From positions 35,841,956 to 35,905,955 of the forward strand of contig CM046350.1 of assembly GCA_025403435.1 (NCBI GenBank): 64,000 nucleotides of DNA, read 5' to 3'. The translations under genes and the position numbers were made by a program. The notes below the pieces were generated by a model. The model worked only from the letters and a program-made list of their open reading frames with translations, made no database searches and had not been told where the DNA came from. The DNA is from Artocarpus heterophyllus (Eukaryota; Streptophyta; Magnoliopsida; Rosales; Moraceae). Shown in pieces: positions 22,141-35,771 of this stretch; positions within the stretch are counted from its first letter, which is position 1; each line of letters opens with the position of its first letter.

Positions 22141-24073
22141 TGTTAGAAAAATAGTACGCAACGGAAATTTAAAAATTTTTATACCATAATATTTTTCAAA
22201 ACACAAGTTTGACACGCTATATGCATAAATTAACCAGATCACTATATCTTACTAACCTTGTATACTAAAGAGCTCTTGCAATCTCTGAAGAGAAGGGCGT
22301 TCTAGAAGATTCTCAACCAACTAGTCTTCTTTGCTATTCTCTATCCACGATCGGAATACATGTGGGCACACATCGTATAGCTCTTCCTTGGTGACTCTCC
22401 TTCCAATCAATTGAGAAAGACCCAAAACTACTGTTCATGAATTGTGAACAATAGTTCTTCAGGGGAGTTTTAGAGACTCACAGAATAGAGTGCTCACTCT
22501 TGATCTCTTAACTGATCTAAATAACTGTGAAGTCTCACTCCTTATATATAGAGGTTGGACCCAAGGGTTACTCCTTATCAGATAAGGCCTCAAAAATTTG
22601 AATCTAGATCAATATCTGACAAAATTGCTTAAAAATGTGTGACAAGATTATCCTTTGGTCGACAGGCCGAACTGGTAGGTCGGCTTGCCAAACTTACTCC
22701 ATCAACAGGCCGAACCTAAAGATCACCCTGTTAAACTTGTGATAAATGATCCTTGCAATTCTTTTATTTTCCACCTGAGATTCTGTGGATAAAGCCTCAG
22801 TTTTAATTCAAATAACCCAATAAAAAAGTTATCTTATTAAAACAACCATATCTAGATAATCTCTAGGAAAATAAATATTTCAGATAATTCAACAAGTTTA
22901 TCTTGAATTAATTTTTCACAAATTAATTCAACCGATAAACAAACATGAATTATCTGATCCTATTAAATTTCAGCCAATCTAATAATTTAACATAAGTCAT
23001 CAATTTATTAGAAAAGCACGCCATATCGTTATAGGATTTATTATGAGCTAGCAAAGGGGACTTAATGGACCTATATAGTTCAAGCTCCTGATAATTATGA
23101 AACCCAATATCCCATATATACATTTCATAATTATCAACTTTAACGCCACTTCACTAAAAGTTTAAAGCTACACTCTCGAATTATATAACGAAGCCTGAAT
23201 AGCTAAGTCTCCATGACACATCATAATGTATTGTATCCCTATAGGATATCCATAATTGGCTTAAGAATAAATTCTATCTTACCTTCTTGCTTATTTTTCT
23301 CTTATGTTTTATTATTTCACCATCAGAAAACTTACCATCCAAAGTTAGTATATCATTCGGTTACACCTATGTATTCAAATGGTTGAGCACTCCAGTTTTT
23401 CAATTACAAGATAACACATATAAAATGTTATCATCGACTCCTAAAGAGGATCTGTATCTATGAATAGCAGGTCTACGCTATCAAGGTGTCTCCAACGTAC
23501 TAGTATGCATACTATCATAAATTGTGGATGTCACCCTTTGATATATTAAAAGATATAAGTCAAGACAACAAGCCCACTATTCATCTCAGGATTAAGATAC
23601 AACACATATGATTGTCTAAAGTGAATTGATTTGCTAAAACATAATTATTAATCCAAATCAATTACACTTTATGTCCTGATCTAATGCATCGTCACCTATG
23701 ACAATGCACCAATGTTTTTATTCGCGGAGTCCACCTTCGATGGCCAAGACAAACCATCTCCCATTAGGGGTATAGATAACATAACAATCTTTGCATGAAT
23801 AATGTGCCTAACTTTATTCCCTCGATTACAGATCTTATAATTAAGACCGTCACCTTAAGAATCATGTCTTCCGCATAATCTGTCCATTATATGCCTGATT
23901 TTAAAGGCTTAGGCTAATAGTTTCAGACTTTTGTTTACTTATCAAATATTCAACAAATATGAATGTAAAGAGGACAACAATTTGGTATACGAATAATAAA
24001 TAAATTCTTTGTTGATAAAAATGTCTCCAAAAACATATTACATTTTTACTCCTTAGGACATACATGTCTAACA
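22141..24073 (-). mobile_element. Solo LTR, copia family C, minus orientation
   Basis: Plus-strand ends are TGTTAGAAAAATAG at the left and GACATACATGTCTAACA at the right. These are the reverse complements of the LTR ends at 52835-54749. It is flanked by a perfect 5-bp target duplication ACAGA (22136-22140 and 24074-24078). Length is 1933 bp with no internal sequence, so it probably formed by LTR-LTR recombination. Confidence 0.9.
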
Positions 24074-24078
24074 ACAGA

Positions 24079-27000
24079 ACCGCAAGAGGTGGGATAACCA
24101 CCTCCATTATTATAAAAAACCAACAAAACATGACCAAAAAACTATATCTAATTGATGTAAGAAACACCGAATTTATTTGACAAACACAAATCCAGATAAC
24201 TAAACAGACAAGAAAAGTCTAATTGCCAGTGCCAGATCCAACGAAAGAAATGGCCTCTACCACCAAATGAGAAGCTACCACCTCTACTCTCCTTCGTTGG
24301 CTAGATCCACCTACATCACCTCCCCACCACCCCCTCCCCATCATATCTGAACCCTCTTTAGGGCCGAGAATGCCTCTAATTCATGAGGAGCATGCCATAG
24401 ATGCACCGAAGCACAAGACTAAGGAACTCACCAAAAGTTCCCCGCCTCCTGGATAGAGCCTTCCCCGTTATAGTGGCGTATCCTCCTACCAAATTTGAAT
24501 CCCCTACCCTCTTCTACATGATACCATGGAAGAAACATAAGATTATCAGCCCTTGATCCCTTAACCCAGCAATTTTCGGCCCCAAGTCTCGTCATACCTA
24601 GGCCTCAACCCCTCTGACCTTGCCTCCATCAACCAAACCCCACTGACTCAACTTTCAGCTAGCCCTTCCACCTTCCAACATCAGCATAGCAACTCCACCA
24701 CTTTTCTACTGTCTTCCCCCATAACTGCTACATACTAAGAAACCCCACCCCTTCTTCTAAAGCCAATAGTCGAGCGACCAGCACAAGAGATGTGTTAAAT
24801 TTTAGCCCAAGGAGGAGAGGGGGCAGCACAAGGCTAAAAGTAAAACCCTAGTAGAGCCAAAATGTTATGTCCAAGAAAATTCATTTACTTAAATCTAGAA
24901 TTCATTTGGATTTAAATAATGAATTTTCTTTAATGAATCATATTTTGTAAAATTACAATAAAATGAAATGTTTAAGATAATATTGATGTGAATTATGTTT
25001 GTAAAATTTTGTATAGTTGGGAGTATTTCTAAAGTGCAAATTTTATGGGTATCATTGTTTAAAAAAAATTTGCAAAATACACTCAAGATGAAATTTCTAT
25101 CATAATAAATATAAACTTTATGGTATGAATTAGTAAAGAAAGAGAAATGTTAATCAAAGTAAAAAATCATGCCATAGTCCAAGCAATATACAAATGGTCT
25201 ATTACCAGGTAGAAAGCTGGTAAAAAATATCTCTGTGTTGATAGCTCATCAATTGGTAAATACAGAGTAAAAAGACACACATTGGTAAAAGAGTACACAG
25301 TATAGTAAAATGATACTGTTAAAGTACAAGTGCAGATATAAGAAATATTGTGGTAGGAAATAGTCAGTATGGAAAAAAATAAGTCAATGTAATTTTAGAC
25401 TGATAAAGATTATGTCTATATAAAATTCTACCCTGACAGTATAGAAAAAATACAGTGTAAAGAAAATTTATACTATGTTAAAAGGTTGTGGGATCCACTT
25501 ACTTTGATATAAAAGGTTGAAATTTTGCCACCCATCTTATGGAGACACACGGCAGCTCGTGGTGGTGGAGACAAGATTTTAATTCAATTTTTGCCCCAAT
25601 AGTTGAGAAAATTGCAAAATGGCTCAAAAAGAAAGCTTTAAAAAAAGTTAAGGTAGACGAAATTTGAGAAAAAAATCTTCCTTTCTTTTCCTAGCACACC
25701 AAAAGGCCCTAACCCACTCCCTCAAAAATTTCTTTCAAATTTTATAAAGAATCAATTTCCAAGAAAGTTCAAGAACAAAAGTCACGCTAAACAAGTTTTA
25801 GAACCCTAACTTTTCTTCTTTATTTGGAGTTTTCTTTTGGTTTTGGAAAAGGTTATGATCAAGAATTTTTCATGTTATATGTCAAGAAAAATTGCCAAAA
25901 CCAGGCCTTAGTGGAGGATCACGAAGTTTTGCAAGGAAAATTTTGGGTAAACCCTAAACTAAGCCTTAGAAATTATGTTTGTATTGGTAATTTTGTTATG
26001 TAAAAATTGAATAGGGACTATGACATGCTTAAGAGATATTATGATATATTTATATGACTTGTTTTTACGCTTTGTGGTGTTGATGTTGTGAGGAAAGAGG
26101 GTTTTTAAGTTTAAAAACCCAAAGTTTGAAAATTTAGCCAAAAAAAAAGTAATTTTAGGATATTCTCATGGAATTGATGGTTTTAAGGCAACCAAATTGT
26201 TGGAAAAAAATGTTGGTTCTGTTTTAAACAGTGGGTGTGACAATTGTTATAAACAAAAGTTTGCAAAATTCTTTGAGGATGAAATTGTAAAGTTTTTATT
26301 TTAGGGGTAGATTTGAAAATTGCCTGAAACTCCACTGTACAATCTGAATTTTAGGAAAGTTAAAACATAAAAGTTATAGAACTTAGAAATGGTTAAAAAT
26401 CATGGATGGTTCATGGAAATTCTACTTGGGCCATGAGTTATGAATTTTGAAAAATTTTAATCACAAAATTTATAATTTTTAATTTAAAAAAAAAGGAAAG
26501 AGAAGAGAGTTTTTTTAGAAAACAATTGGATTTAGAAACTTTGGGAAAGTTTATAATCTATTGAAAAAAAATATTTGAACCCAATGATGTTATATGGTGA
26601 TTTTGAAAACCAGGGATAAAATTGCCAAATTTTCACAAATCAAGGGGTGCCAAAATTGCAAAGTTCCGTTATAGCGGGTTTTTATCGTAAAACGGGCACC
26701 AGCACCCCATTTTCATTATCATTATAGAAAATTAAAATGTAAGTTTTACAAGACAAAGCAGGCTCAAAAATTTTTAAAGACCTAGTGAGGGCAAAAATGA
26801 CTTTTTTCACAAAAAAAAGGCCGAATAGACCCCAAAATGCTTTGACTAAAGCAAGATCCATAGTGGGAATTTCTCCCAAGCCTCAAGTGTGATAGTAAGG
26901 CGTTAGTAGATAAGCAAATAAGTTTTGATAAGAATGCATGAGGAGTTCTAAGTTAAGTTACGGTCTCAGTATTACAACGGCCATTATGCACATTTGGTAC

Positions 27001-27783
27001 AAACAATTGGGCCCTAGTTAAGTTAAGTATGAGTCATAATAGAAGTTCATAAATGAGCATAATTAGATCATGTAAGTTAGTTGAAAAGTCATCTTGTGGG
27101 CTATGTTTGGACTTACAGAGCAATAGCTCACTTAGTTACTCATGCTATTGGGAATCGAGTCAAGAGGTTGGAATAGTACCAATATGGATGGTGGATGAAT
27201 GAGTGTGTAGTTAGGGTATGGATGCCACTACAGTAAAGCTTTTGCTATACATACACGTATACATATATATATTTTGTAATGATGAATATGTAATATTGGA
27301 AAAAAGCATACCAGACAAGTTATGTTATGAAATGCTAATTAAATAAATGTAATGAAGCTTTTTGTAAATGACTACGGTTTAATGGATTGTACTATTTTAA
27401 ACTTATAGTGTAATTACAATTTCAGTTCACAACAAAAGTGTGAGTTTTTTTAAGGCTTTAAACACAACTTTTAAGGAGTAAAAGAATGCTTAGTTATGAT
27501 CCAAAAAGGCACATCGTGACACAAAAAGAGAGAGAATGCTTGAAACAATAAAACCTATAAAAGTTTAAAAAGCACATAACAAGTTGGAAATTTATAAGTG
27601 GTATAAAAAGTGTGAAAAATAATGATAGTGGGTTTTAAAACAGTAATAAGATAAAGATACAATCTTTTGAAATATTGCCTCTTAAAAGCACAAACAAGTT
27701 GGAAGTTTTTCAGTGGCATAAAACAATCATGTATGGGTTGAAAAAAATAAGAAGCAATCGGTAACTCTTTGAAATACTGACAA
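24079..27783. other. Unit 1 region without a recognised gene
   Basis: 24250-24840 is C-rich and looks like a former coding or 5' UTR segment (its unit 2 copy leaves an 86-codon frame at 36099-36359), but no domain was recognised. 24860-27780 is AT-rich with short chance frames. Confidence 0.5.
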
Positions 27784-28164
27784 TTATACATAAATCATAG
27801 ATAGTATGTTAATGACTAAATTTATTTTACAATCTATTAGAATGTTGCTTAGCTTTAAGTCGCAATGACCTATTCTAATGTCAAAATGGCTGAAGAGATA
27901 ATCTAGAGCATTAGCCATGTCCATAGTAATGTTTAAACTTTGAATAAGATTCAAATTTCCCTCTTCATTATGTAGCCACCTTTCTAGATTCCCATTAACC
28001 ACGAACTTGTATATTAGAGCTTTGAAAATATTTTCTTGAAAATCAGTGCTTGAACATGCCATTAAAAGTTTGACAAAGTTGTAATGCATAATTCCTTTTA
28101 AGACTTTACATTCTGCTATGAAACTTTTTGATGCTTTTTGATGACTATTTTTCATGAAGTGCAA
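27784..28164 (-). pseudogene. LRR receptor-like kinase fragment (unit 1)
   Basis: 126 codons resembling subdomains III-VI of the LRR-XII (EFR/Xa21-like) kinases: KSFIAECKVLKGIMHYNFVK, LLMACSSTDFQ, GNLERWLH, ANALDYL and HCDLKLSNIL. The Gly loop, the catalytic lysine and everything after the catalytic loop are missing, so it cannot be an active kinase. No LRR region is found upstream. Confidence 0.75.
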
Positions 28165-28725
28165 TTGGACATGGTCGTATCAAATAGTAAATGTACAAAA
28201 GTGTAGATGTCGATTCTTTGAGGATTGTGTAATTTTTATTGAATTACCAAATTTAATCCTAACTCTAAAATGAATTAAATTATTTGGGGTTGAATCAAAA
28301 CTAAGACTAATGCTAAAATAAATTAAAAGGAAAAAAGTGTTGAAATAAATAAATTCTAAAAAAAATTGGGAATTATGATTTCACTTAAAATTAATCCGAT
28401 CTTATTCAATTAAACATATTATTGTGATTTCCTTAAATTATGTTGATGGTCGAAAATCTGTATTTTATCTAACACTCTCTTCTGAGTTACACTAAAAATA
28501 TCCTCAATTTGCTAACTCACTATATTCCTGTGTGAATTGCAACAATCAAGAATTCATTATGAACTTCGGATTTTCATTTAGCGACTACACAAACCATGCA
28601 GGTATATTCCCATCTCACATGTAATTTATAGAATTTTATATATTAATCCTAAACCACAAATCTCCTTCAAGTCTCATTATGATTTATTTGATCATCCAAC
28701 TAATATGTATGTGTATATATATATA

Positions 28726-28756
<31 letters not shown>

Positions 28757-29056
28757 GCCACTTGTCGAAGATAAAGCTTTTTCATTGAGTCGATTAGGTG
28801 GGTGTGTTTAAGGAGATATGGTAAATGCATTAAGGGTTAATAAGACATATGGCCCTTTTTATTTGCAGAGTTAAGATATATCTCTAGTTTATGAACATTA
28901 AAATATGTCTTCAGTTTATGAATATTCTTTATATGTCTCGATGCATATGTATAAAGACATTAATAGCCTTAATAATGATAGTGTTAGTTGTAATTTGTTT
29001 TTCAGAATAATTATAATATATGTATATAAGATTTCAAATGGATTATGATATCATTA
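28165..29056. other. AT-rich spacer with (TA)n, unit 1
   Basis: No gene seen. A TATATA/TGTATA microsatellite lies at about 28710-28755. Ends where the gypsy G1 LTR begins. Confidence 0.6.
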
Positions 29057-30090
29057 TGTAACATCCCATTTTTCTATTTAATGGTAAATAGAAAAGCTAA
29101 CACTATAATTGACGACAATGATATCATTACTAACATGCTATTTAGTGATGTTATAGGTGTAGAGATGAGGGGTACAATGTGCTTCAAAAGGTTCATGCTA
29201 ATTATGTGGGGATTATGGTAATTTATGATTTAAGAATGTAATGATGTATTTTGTTTCTTTTTAATTAAATAAAATGTGATAAGAAGAAATTAATATGAAA
29301 TTTGGATTATACGTTATGGTATGTGGTATTTTTTTAACATATTTATATGGATATATATATATATATATAAGTTAACGTGCTATATATTAGTTGTGTATAT
29401 TTTATATATGAATATATTTACATATATGTATATACACAATAGGGAAGGCTTTAATCTTAAGCCTTAATAACGTGTGTGGGCTTGCTACAAAGCCTTTGTC
29501 GAAAAAAATAAAAAAAAAAATAGAATTTACATGTAGACTTAAAAAAATTTGTTTCTTAGGGCTTTGTAAGTAGCCTACACTTAAAAACTATATAAAGACC
29601 CCCTATTAGTAACTTTAGACTTTCGTCTTTTCCCTCCTCATTGATTGGTTTTATACTTGGTTTTCTTTAGCTTTATTAAGGTTTCTAATCTCCCTAATTG
29701 CACTCATCTTGGTAAGTGTATCAATCATTTAACATATTTGTTTGATGTTTTGGTATGTTAGATTAGTATTATAACTATTATTATCATCACATTGATTCTT
29801 TTATTACAAATATTTCATGTCAATTAGTGATTGAAAAGAGTTGATGACTTAGTTGTTTTGATTAACCTGTAATTAAACCCTAGATTAAAGATATTGTATA
29901 TCATAGTTTTTCATATTTTCATTATATGGATCTTCATTTTTAAGTCTAGTTTCTAATGTCATAGGTTTGATAGATTTAGAATTAAGATGAAATTATTATG
30001 GATTTTGAAGTGAGTAAAGGTCATTCTACTTACTTTTGGGAATTATGCTCTAGGTTCATAGATTGTGGTTTTGTGCTTCTTGATGTTATT
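29057..30090 (+). mobile_element. Gypsy G1 5' LTR, left half (unit 1 copy)
   Basis: Begins TGTAACATCCCATTTTTC, a common gypsy LTR start, and is cut after about 1.03 kb by copia C1. Only the duplicated portion is present in this unit. Confidence 0.75.
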
Positions 30091-32004
30091 TAATAGATAT
30101 GTATGCCCTAAGGAATAAAATGTTGTAATATGTTTTTGGAGACATTTTATCAAAAAAGAATTTATTTATTGTTCATATACCAAATGTTGTCCCCTTTACA
30201 TTCATATTTGATGAATGCATTATGAGCAAACAAAAGTTTAAGACTATCAATCTAAATCTTTAAGAATCAGACATATGATGGACAGATTATGCAAAAGACA
30301 TGATTCTAAAGATAATGGTCTAAATCATAAGATCCGTAATCAAGGGAATAAAGTTGGGCACTTTATTCATGCTAAGATTGCTATGTTGTCTCCATCACTA
30401 ACGAGAGATGGCTTGTCTTGGCCATCGGAGTTAGACTCTGTGAGTAGAAACATTGGTACATTATCATATGTGACAACGTGTTGGATCGAGATATAAAGTA
30501 GAATTGATTTAGATTAATAATTCTATATGTGCAAATCAATTCACTTTAGACAATCGTATGTGTTGTATCTAATCCTAAAATGACTAATGGGTCCATTATT
30601 TTGACTTATATCTTTTAATGTACCAAAAGGTGACATCCTGACTTTGTGATGGTGCACATACTGGTATGTTAGAGACATGATTCTTGATAGTGTAGACCTG
30701 TTATTCATAAATATAGAATCCATAGCTCCATTGGTGGAGTCAATGATATTGTCTTATATACGTTATCTTGTAATTGGAAAACTAAAGTTCTTAACTATTT
30801 GTATGCATAGGTGTAATTGAATGGTATACTGTCTTTAGATAGTAAGTTTTCCAATAGTGAGATAATGGAACATAAGATAAAAATAATCAGAAAGATAAGA
30901 TGGAATTTATCCTTAAGCCGATTATGAATATCTTATGGGGATATGACACATCATGACATATCTGGATACTTGGCTAATTTAAAGCTTCGTAATTTTATAT
31001 AGTTCGATAGTACAGCTCTAAGCTTTTAGTGGAGTAGCATTAGAGTTGATAATTATAAAATGTGTATCTAGGATATTATATTTTATAATTATCAGAGCTT
31101 AAACTACTTAGGTCCATCAAGTCTCCTTTGCTAGCTCATAATAAATCCTATAATGATACGGTATATTTTTCTAATAAATTGGTGACTTTTGTTAAATTAT
31201 GAGATTGGCTGAAATTTGATAGGACAAGATAATTCATGTTTGCTTATCAGTTAAATTAATTTTGTAAATTAATTCAAGATAAACTTGTTAAATTATTAGG
31301 AATATTTATTTTCCTTGAGATTATTTAGATATGACTGTTTGAATCAGATAACTTCTCTATTGAGGTATTTGAATTAAAATTGAGGCTCTATCAAAGAGTC
31401 TCAGGTGTGAAATAAAAGAATCTCAATGATCATATTATCACAAGTTTGGCCTACCGATGGAGTAAGTTTGGCAGGCCGATCCATTAGTTTGGCTTGCTGA
31501 TCTAACGATAATCTGATTATGCTTTTTTGACCCAATTTTATCAAAAGTTAATCCAAATTTGAATTTTTGAAGCCTTATCTGATAATAACCAACCTTAGGT
31601 CTGACCTTTATAAATAAGGAGTGAGTGTTCTCAGTTATTTAGATCATTTGAGAGGTTTAGAGTGAGTACTCTAGTGTTGATACTCTAAAACTCCCTAAGA
31701 GCTATTGTTCATAATCACGAACCTTGGCTCTAGGTCTTCTCAATTGTTGGACGGAGAGTCACCAGTGGAAAAGCTATACAATGTGTGCCCATACACACTT
31801 CGATCGTGGATAGAAAATAGCAAAGAAGACTAATTGGTTAAGGCTCTTCTAGAATATTCTTCTCTTCGTAGATTGCAGGAGCTCTTTGGCATACAAAGGT
31901 TAGTAAGATCTAATTGATTTATGTATATAGCATGTCAAACTTGTGTTTTAGAAATACTCTAATTTAAATTTTTTAAAATTCCACTGCATACTCATTTTCC
32001 AACA
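30091..32004 (+). mobile_element. Copia C1 5' LTR (unit 1 copy)
   Basis: 1914 bp, TAATAGATATGTATGCCC...TTTTCCAACA. The first bases are diverged from the canonical TGTTAGACATG of the 3' LTR. Preceded by TTATT, followed by a primer binding site. Confidence 0.88.
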
Positions 32005-32005
32005 A

Positions 32006-32019
32006 TTGGTATGAGAGCC
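32006..32019 (+). other. Copia C1 primer binding site (unit 1)
   Basis: TTGGTATGAGAGCC directly after the LTR matches the initiator-tRNA-Met-type site TGGTATCAGAGCC with one change. Confidence 0.8.
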
Positions 32020-33642
32020 ATGGTTTTGACCTAAGTTTACAAGTTTATGACTATGTTATATATATAAATTATGTGATATTGATCTCTCCTATGCTTATGT
32101 TTATTTTTTTAAAAGAGTTGGCACTCTGGGGTTTCTATATATGTTGTCATGAGATTATGTGGTGAATATTTATTAATTAATTATAGTTGATCAAATTATT
32201 ATTTAATTAATTAATTTGTGCAGGTTATGGTTTCTTAGAGGTTAAAATGTATATTTAGGTTTTTATGTAATTCGATGGAAATCTATCATCACCATCTTGG
32301 AATTATTATTTAATTTTAAATTTGTAAAAATTTTTGTAATTAAATAATTATTTGGAGTAAAGACAGATCTAGAAGATGGATAATAGTGGTTTTACTATTT
32401 TTTTTTTCTGAGTTCTAAATTTTTATGCTTTTGAATTGTTGAAAATAAGATTGAAAAACTGCGTAAAAACTATTTTTTTGGAAAAACATGAATTCTACTT
32501 GGTCAACAAACCGAACCCGCAGGATTGGCAAGCTGATGGTCGTAGACCGGTAGGCCAAACTTCCAATTTGGCAGGCCATCTGTGTGGCAGGATTTAGCCA
32601 AGTCTAGTGGCAGGCCAAACTGTCAAGATTGGTAGACCGATGGGTGATGACCGACAGGCCGATCACATAGATAGACAAGCCGGCAAAAAGCTATAGGTTT
32701 TTAGAAAAGGTGCGTTTTTTGGTGCAGTTTGGATTTTATTTTTGAGACAATTATGAGAAATGTGGAATTTTGTGATGATAGAAAAAGTGAAGTATTTGAT
32801 CCATGCAAGATTGAAGACTTGAGATGAATACCACATGAAGACAAATACAACTTAAAGATACAAGGATGAAGAATCGATAATATGTTTTGATTGATCTCTT
32901 GTAATGTTTAATTTCTTTTCTCTTAGGTGGAACCATAATATTATTGTTGTTTATTATTATTTTGCTTGTGGCTTTGTATGAATACTTTGCTTGTCTATAT
33001 TATAATATAATTTGGCATGTATGTTGATAACATGCCATATAGAATAGGGAGTATCGCTCATTAGAAATTTTTCATGCATGTTTTAAAATAAAACCTTGGT
33101 TTTTCAAAAAGATTGAGTGGGAGAAGGTTTTCAAAGAGAGGACCTATGGCCTCCATCGTTGGTCCATAAGTAGCACATGGTGGTCCTAACCCCTAGGAAT
33201 GGATTTCATAATGTACCAATTGGATCTCCGAAAAGATAATTTATTTTAGCATGATCTACCGTTGCATACCCCTAGGTGGCGATTATAGATCATGGATAAA
33301 ATATTGAAACAATGGTTATACACTCAAGTTAATTTTATTATTAACCTCCCTTAGGAGCTCTGTTGATTAAATTAATGGCCGAAGGAAAAGATTATTAATA
33401 TGGATCAAACGGGTCATAGATGGCATGTATTAATCAGAGGGGATTCGTGTTTTTAATTGAATTTAGCAAGCCTCCCTTAGGCATCTTGTTGAATTGTAAG
33501 TTAGAAATTATCGTTGTAAGGTTGTGATATTTTAAGATTTTGACACATAAACACAATTGCTTGTTTACTTGATGTGTTATTTTACTAAACTGTTATGGAA
33601 TGTTTGCTTATATTTGGTATATGATCTTTATTGTAGATTAAA
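32020..33642 (+). other. Copia C1 untranslated leader (unit 1)
   Basis: Long leader between primer binding site and gag. 32500-32690 is enriched in GGCAGGCCAAAC and CCGATGG-like phrases. Short frames on both strands here are not conserved genes. Confidence 0.6.
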
Positions 33643-33913
33643 ATGTCTAAAAATACTTTATCATCGATACTTGATAAAAACCAATTAACTAGTAAGAATT
33701 ACAATGATTGGAAGAGGAACTTGAATATCGTTTTGTCCTTTGAGAAACAAAAATTCGTGCTGATGACACCGTGTCTTCTTGAACCTACCAAGGAATCCAC
33801 AAATAAGCAAATCCAAGCGTATGATTTTTGGAAAGAAGCTAACAATTAGACCTGCTGTTATGTTATGGCTAGCATGAATAACATGTTGTAGGCTCAACAT
33901 GAAGATTATGAGA
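33643..33913 (+). pseudogene. Copia gag N-terminus, truncated by the duplication join
   Basis: MSKNTLSSILDKNQLTSKNY then DWKRNLNIVLSFEK, the usual copia gag start, with a stop after KEANN and loss of everything after 33913 at the tandem junction. Confidence 0.85.
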
Positions 33914-33918
33914 GCTCT

Positions 33919-35771
33919 TGCATAAATTAACCAGATCACTATATCTTACTAACCTTGTATACTAAAGAGCTCTTGCAATCTCTGAAGAGAAGGGCGTTCT
34001 AGAAGATTCTCAACCAACTAGCCTTCTTTGCTATTCTCTATCCACGATCGGAATACATGTGGGCACACATCGTATAGCTCTTCCTTGGTGACTCTCCTTC
34101 CAACCAATTGAGAAATACCCAAAACTACTGTTCATGATTTGTGAACAATAGTTCTTTAGGGGAGTTTTAGAGACTCACAGAATAGAGTGCTCACTCTTGA
34201 TCTCTCAACTGACCTAAATAACTGTGAAGTCTCACTCCTTATATATAGAGGTTGGACCCAAGGGTTAGTCCTTATCAGATAAGGCATCAAAAATTTGAAT
34301 CTAGATCAATATCTGATAAAATTGCTTAAAAATGTGTGACCAGATTATCCTTCGGTCGACAGGCCGAATTGCTAGGTCGGCTTGCCAAACTTACTCCATC
34401 AACAGGCCAAACCTGAAGATCACCCTGTTAAACTTGTGATAAATGATCCTTGCAATTCTTTTATTTTCCACCTGAGATTCTATGGATAAAGCCTCTATTT
34501 TAATTCAAATAACCCAATAAAAAAGTTATCTTATTAAAACAACCATATCTAGATAATCTCAAGGAAAATAAATATTTCAGATAATTCAACAAGTTTATCT
34601 TGAATTAATTATTCACAAAATTAATTCAACCGATAAACAAACATGAATTATCTGATCCTATTAGATTTCAGCCAATCTAATAATTTAACATAAGTCATCA
34701 ATTTATTAGAAAAACACGCCATATCGTTATAGGATTTATTATGAGCTAGCAAAGGGGACTTAATGGACCTATATAGTTCAAGCTCCTGATAATTATGAAA
34801 CCCAATATCCTATATATACATTTCATAATTATCAACTTTAACGCCACTTCACTAAAAGTCTAAAACTACACTCTCAAATTATATAACGAAGCCTGAATAG
34901 CTAAGTCTCCATGACACATCATAATGTATTGTATCCCTATAGGATATCCATAATTGGCTTAAGAATAAATTCTATCTTACCTTCTTGCTTATTTTTCTCT
35001 TATGTTTTATTATTTCACCATCAGAAAACTTACCATCCAAAGATAGTATATCATTCGGTTACACCTATATATTCAAATGGTTGAGCACTCCAGTTTTTCA
35101 TCTACAAGATAACACATATAAAATGTTATCATCGACTCCAAAAGAGGATCCGTATCTATGAATAGCAGGTCTACGCTATCAAGGTGTCTCCAACGTACTA
35201 GTATGCATACTATCATAAATTGTGGATGTCACCCTTTGGTATATTAAAAGATATAAGTCAAGACAACAGGCCCACTATTCATCTCAGGATTAAGATACAG
35301 CACATATGATTGTCTAAAGTGAATTGATTTGCTAAAACATAATTATTAATCCAAATCAATTACACTTTATGTCCTGATCTAATGCATCGTCACCTATGAC
35401 AATGCACCAATGTTTTTATTCACGGAGTCCACCTTCGATGGCCAAGACAAACCATCTCCCATTAGGGGTATAGACAACATAACAATCTTTGAATGAATAA
35501 AGTGCCTAACTTTATTCCCTCGATTACAAATCTTATAATTAAGACCGTCACCTTAAGAATCATGTCTTCCGCATAATCTGTCCATTATATGCCTGATTTT
35601 AAAGGCTTAGGCTGATAGTTTCAGACTTTTGTTTACTTATCAAATATTCAACAAATATGAATGTAAAGAGGACAACAATTTGGTATACGAATAATAAATA
35701 AATTCTTTGTTGATAAAAATGTCTCCAAAAACATATTACATTTTTACTCCTTAGGACATACAAATCTAACA
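33919..35771 (-). mobile_element. Truncated copy of the solo copia LTR (unit 2)
   Basis: Corresponds to 22222-24073 and lacks the first 81 bp and the left target duplication. The right end is slightly changed (ACAAATCTAACA). Confidence 0.88.

Larger units (their letters stand above)
22222..33918. repeat. Tandem duplication, unit 1 (11.7 kb)
   Basis: Nearly collinear with 33919-45609; corresponding landmarks are offset by 11694-11700 bp over the whole length. The left end is 81 bp inside the solo LTR. The last copied bases (to about 33913) lie inside copia C1 gag, which continues in unit 2 at 45610. The join at 33911-33922 reads AGAGCTCTTGCA, a 12-mer also present 47 bp into the unit at 22269-22280, suggesting a short-homology template switch. 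Confidence 0.93.

Noticed and set aside
22141..24073. A full copia element between the solo LTR and the next LTR at 30091
   Set aside because: The two LTRs are in opposite orientation, the first has its own perfect TSD, and no internal domains lie between them.
28710..28755. CRISPR-like or other ordered array
   Set aside because: Simple (TA)n microsatellite; no spacer-repeat structure anywhere in the window.
32006..32019. tRNA-Met-like sequence
   Set aside because: It is a short primer binding site next to an LTR, not a tRNA gene; no cloverleaf follows.
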